Source: Thamnaconus septentrionalis (taxonomy: Eukaryota; Chordata; Actinopteri; Tetraodontiformes; Monacanthidae). From it: a DNA stretch of 64,000 nucleotides. The notes under the pieces were generated by a model, which was given only the letters and a program-made list of their open reading frames with translations, ran no database searches and was not told the DNA's origin. Of this stretch, positions 61,940-64,000 are shown one piece after another. The stretch is from positions 5,062,773-5,126,772 of the forward strand of contig CM020510.1 of NCBI GenBank assembly GCA_009823395.1. The letters run 5' to 3'. Position 1 is the first letter of the stretch. Every line of letters begins with the position of its first letter. A program made the translations under genes and the position numbers.

Positions 61940-62260
61940 TGATGGAATCAGATGTTAAATCCTGACGATCGGTGTCACGCTTACGACTGCATCTGATTGG
62001 GAGGCGGATTTAATTACGGATGTCTCAACGTGGCACATTCCAAAACCTACAGTGACAGAAGACAACAGGCGGCACAACGGGCCAAAGAATGACAGGCAGC
62101 GGCGGCGGTGCATTAGGATGGCGTCCTCGCTTGTCATCAGAGCCTTAATTGCTGCAACCAGGTGCAAACAGCGTGTAATCTTGTTTGTCAGCGGCTCAGT
62201 TTCGTTTTCTAATTTCGTCCCTTTTGACAAGCAATTTGGGAACGAGGAAGGGATTTTTTT
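61940..62260. promoter_or_regulatory. Candidate conserved non-coding element
   Basis: AATCAGATGTTAAATCCTGAC, CATCTGATTGGGAGGC, GGATTTAATTACGGATGTC, GTGCATTAGGATGGCG, GAGCCTTAATTGCTGC and CGTTTTCTAATTTCG. CATCTGATT/AATCAGATG forms an inverted pair about 40 bp apart (61949-61957 and 61989-61997). Unique sequence. Confidence 0.4.
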
Positions 62261-62346
62261 TCGGATTTGGGGGAGTGGAAGGTGTGTGAGGTGCTGGCGG
62301 CGAACGATAGCGTGACTCCTGTTAAACCTTTTAATCTGTGTGTCTG

Positions 62347-62359
62347 CCCCCAGGGGGCG
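62347..62359 (+). promoter_or_regulatory. CTCF-like core (12 of 13)
   Basis: CCCCCAGGGGGCG differs from CCASYAGRKGGCR only at base 3 and is followed by CTGTGGCAG. Ten bases of it (CCCCAGGGGG or so) are also self-complementary. Confidence 0.4.
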
Positions 62360-63731
62360 CTGTGGCAGAGGAGCGCCAGGCTTTTCACCCTCCTGCTCTC
62401 CTGTGCACTTGCACACGGGGCCATAAGCTCATTTCGTTTAATTCTCAGCAATGTGAAATTGGATCATCTGTTTCCTGTCTTTTTTATTTTTTTGTTGTTT
62501 TTTTTTTTCCACGACTGCCAACCTTCGCAGCGTGCACAAGGAGTTCAGAGCTTGGCGAACCAATCGGATGAGGACCGACGCGAGACTCGTCTCTTCATTA
62601 ACGACGGCGTTTATCGAGTGTCTCGTGCCGCCGCCTCCGCTGCTGTTGACCCAGCTGTTAGCAGCTGCCGCCGCGCAATTAAGCGTCGTAGAAAAACATC
62701 CTTCCACTCAACTCCAGTTTTCCCCCAGTTTTTTTGTTTCCGACTGCGTCGTTCCGCCACTCAGAAGGTCAAGTGTGCAATTTACCGGCAGGTACTTCAA
62801 GCAAATTCTCGTCGTTAAAAATGTTCAAACTTGCCCTCTAATTCACTCTAAGTTGAGACGTGTTTATTTCTGAAATCGATTTGTTTTTGATGTGGCGCCG
62901 AGTTTGTGTGACTCCTGCCCCGTCCAAGTTTGTCACAACTCTTCATGAACCATCCACACGCCGCTGATACAGTCACCCCTCGCCATCTGCAGCCCACTCG
63001 AAAAGACAAAAAAAAAGAAGTGCGTTCGAGTGACGAGAAGTGTTGGAGTAGGACGTGGAGTGGCTGGTGGCACAAGTTCCGAGCAGGAGGATCAGAGTTT
63101 CCCAGCGTTTGAAACCAAGAGTCACTTACACATCGTGAACGTGTTGAGTTCACTTGTTCGCTGCTCTGCGCAGAATAAAACAGAGGCTGTGGACTTTAAC
63201 ACACTAAATATTTGAAAGTTTTAGACATAAAATGAGAATTTCATGATGGAAAAAATCCCCGAAGTATCGTATCATCAACTGTATCCATCCAGAAATTAGA
63301 CAAGTCCTTTCACAAGTCGTGCGAATCGGCTCTCTGTGATGCCAGCCAGGCACTGGCTCCGCCCCTCTGGGACGGCCTTGTTCCAACAAAGGAATCGTTA
63401 CAACAGGAGCTGTTTAAAATAAATCCAGCGAGGCTGCTCAGCTGAAAAAAGACAAAGATGTGGCTCAACTCATGTCCTCGCCGTGATTTAACGTAAAAAC
63501 CTGAAAGCGCTTCGTAAATAAGTCATTAAGAGCCGCCGCAGCTTAAAGCCTCAGCTGTGGATTTGATGAGGTGGGAGCGTGTTTGTGTGCCAGAGAACAG
63601 AACTACCCTCAGTCTGACCCTGCCTGGGAAAAAAAGAAGAAAAGAAAATCTTCTGCCTCTCCTCTGGCTGATAGGCGGTTTGATGGACCCATCAGGTAGT
63701 CGCCGGCCACCGCCATTCCATAACCCCCCCC
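62360..63731. other. Unique stretch with overlapping open frames, no gene
   Basis: Two plus-strand frames (62267-62818, 183 codons; 62532-62873, 113 codons) and a minus frame (62438-62707) overlap over CpG-rich DNA with few stop codons. None has a recognisable domain, so I do not call a gene. T-run at 62492-62509. The remainder to 63731 is unique and unremarkable. Confidence 0.4.
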
Positions 63732-63752
63732 CACACACACACACACACACAC
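63732..63752. repeat. (CA)n microsatellite, short
   Basis: About ten CA units after a C-run (63724-63732), followed by more C/A-rich DNA to 63780. Confidence 0.9.
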
Positions 63753-64000
63753 CGCACACCCCACCTACCCAACCCCCCTCCTATGGGAACTGCGCGACCC
63801 AGCAACAGTTCATATTCATGTCCTTGTCAAACTGTTTAGCATCGGGACGAGGACCCTCTGGAGCCGCTGAGGACCCTGGGACCGCCTGCACTCGGCTGTG
63901 CCGCCGCCGCTGCCTTGATGTTTAAATGCAGGGCGCCGCCTCGGAACGGATCGAGTCAGACTGGAGGTAGAGGTCAGGTACCATGGAAAAGAAAAAAAAA
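63753..64000. other. Right flank with no gene
   Basis: GC-leaning unique sequence ending in a poly-A run at 63990-64000 that is cut by the window edge. No exon or element is recognised. GTACCATGG at about 63978 is Kozak-like but the downstream frame cannot be read. Confidence 0.5.

Noticed and set aside
62267..62818. 183-codon plus-strand open frame
   Set aside because: Overlaps other open frames on both strands in CpG-rich DNA, crosses a T-run giving poly-Phe, and has no recognisable domain.
1..64000. CRISPR arrays, operons, phage or plasmid features
   Set aside because: No regularly spaced direct repeats, ribosome-binding sites or compact gene runs; microsatellites and LINE/SINE relics show a vertebrate nuclear genome.

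Overview
This looks like a 64-kb piece of a vertebrate nuclear genome, most likely a ray-finned (teleost) fish. The evidence is the many long dinucleotide microsatellites ((AT)n, (CA)n, (GA)n), frequent poly-A/poly-T runs, a relic of an L2/CR1-type LINE reverse transcriptase, and fragments of two interspersed repeats that I recognise from many teleost genomes. One begins with tandem ATCA and ends in a GGAAGAAACCTTGAGCAG-like block. The other carries the CTATCCCAGCTG and GCAACCTTCTTGCTGTGAGG-type blocks. I see no operons, bacterial promoters, CRISPR array, tRNA or rRNA gene. I cannot name the species or locus.

I recognise no protein-coding gene. Nearly all open frames are short, start at arbitrary ATGs, or are produced by simple repeats (YIYIYI from AT, SLSLSL/RERERE from GA, THTHTH from CA). 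The longest is a 258-codon frame on the minus strand at 29294-30070; it is unrecognised and is listed only as a weak candidate. Three short segments bounded by plausible splice signals (27181-27269, 33697-33787, 36378-36594) are also listed as weak exon candidates. The window is therefore best read as a gene desert or the interior of a very large intron.

What stands out is many blocks of non-repetitive, compositionally balanced sequence, about 100-750 bp long. They are dense in TAAT homeodomain cores, octamer (ATGCAAAT), SOX, MEIS/PBX and E-box motifs and are separated by simple repeats. This is the texture of conserved non-coding elements (enhancers) around vertebrate developmental regulators. 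I infer it from sequence texture and motif content only, because I cannot align to other genomes. The clearest blocks are 5205-5840, 10800-11065, 13070-13465, 13540-13990, 17600-17780, 18390-18660, 20660-20935, 25130-25310, 32075-32310, 32835-33110, 34540-34800, 36885-37140, 44580-44990, 48400-48600, 52175-52340, 54680-54930, 58730-59110 and 59490-60240.

Other structure includes perfect or near-perfect CTCF-type cores (notably 21490-21502 and 25929-25941), several short perfect dyads and hairpins (4204-4228, 10841-10860, 41139-41178, 47291-47393, 55365-55390), G-quadruplex-prone tracts (33116-33151, 37143-37182), and a CpG-rich block at 60780-61200 with a TATA-like element and a possible splice donor that could be an unannotated promoter and first exon. 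Transposon-derived relics lie at 21886, 31637, 39918, 43085, 45133, 46990, 50305 and 53606. No undescribed multi-gene system is visible; the interesting content is regulatory and structural.
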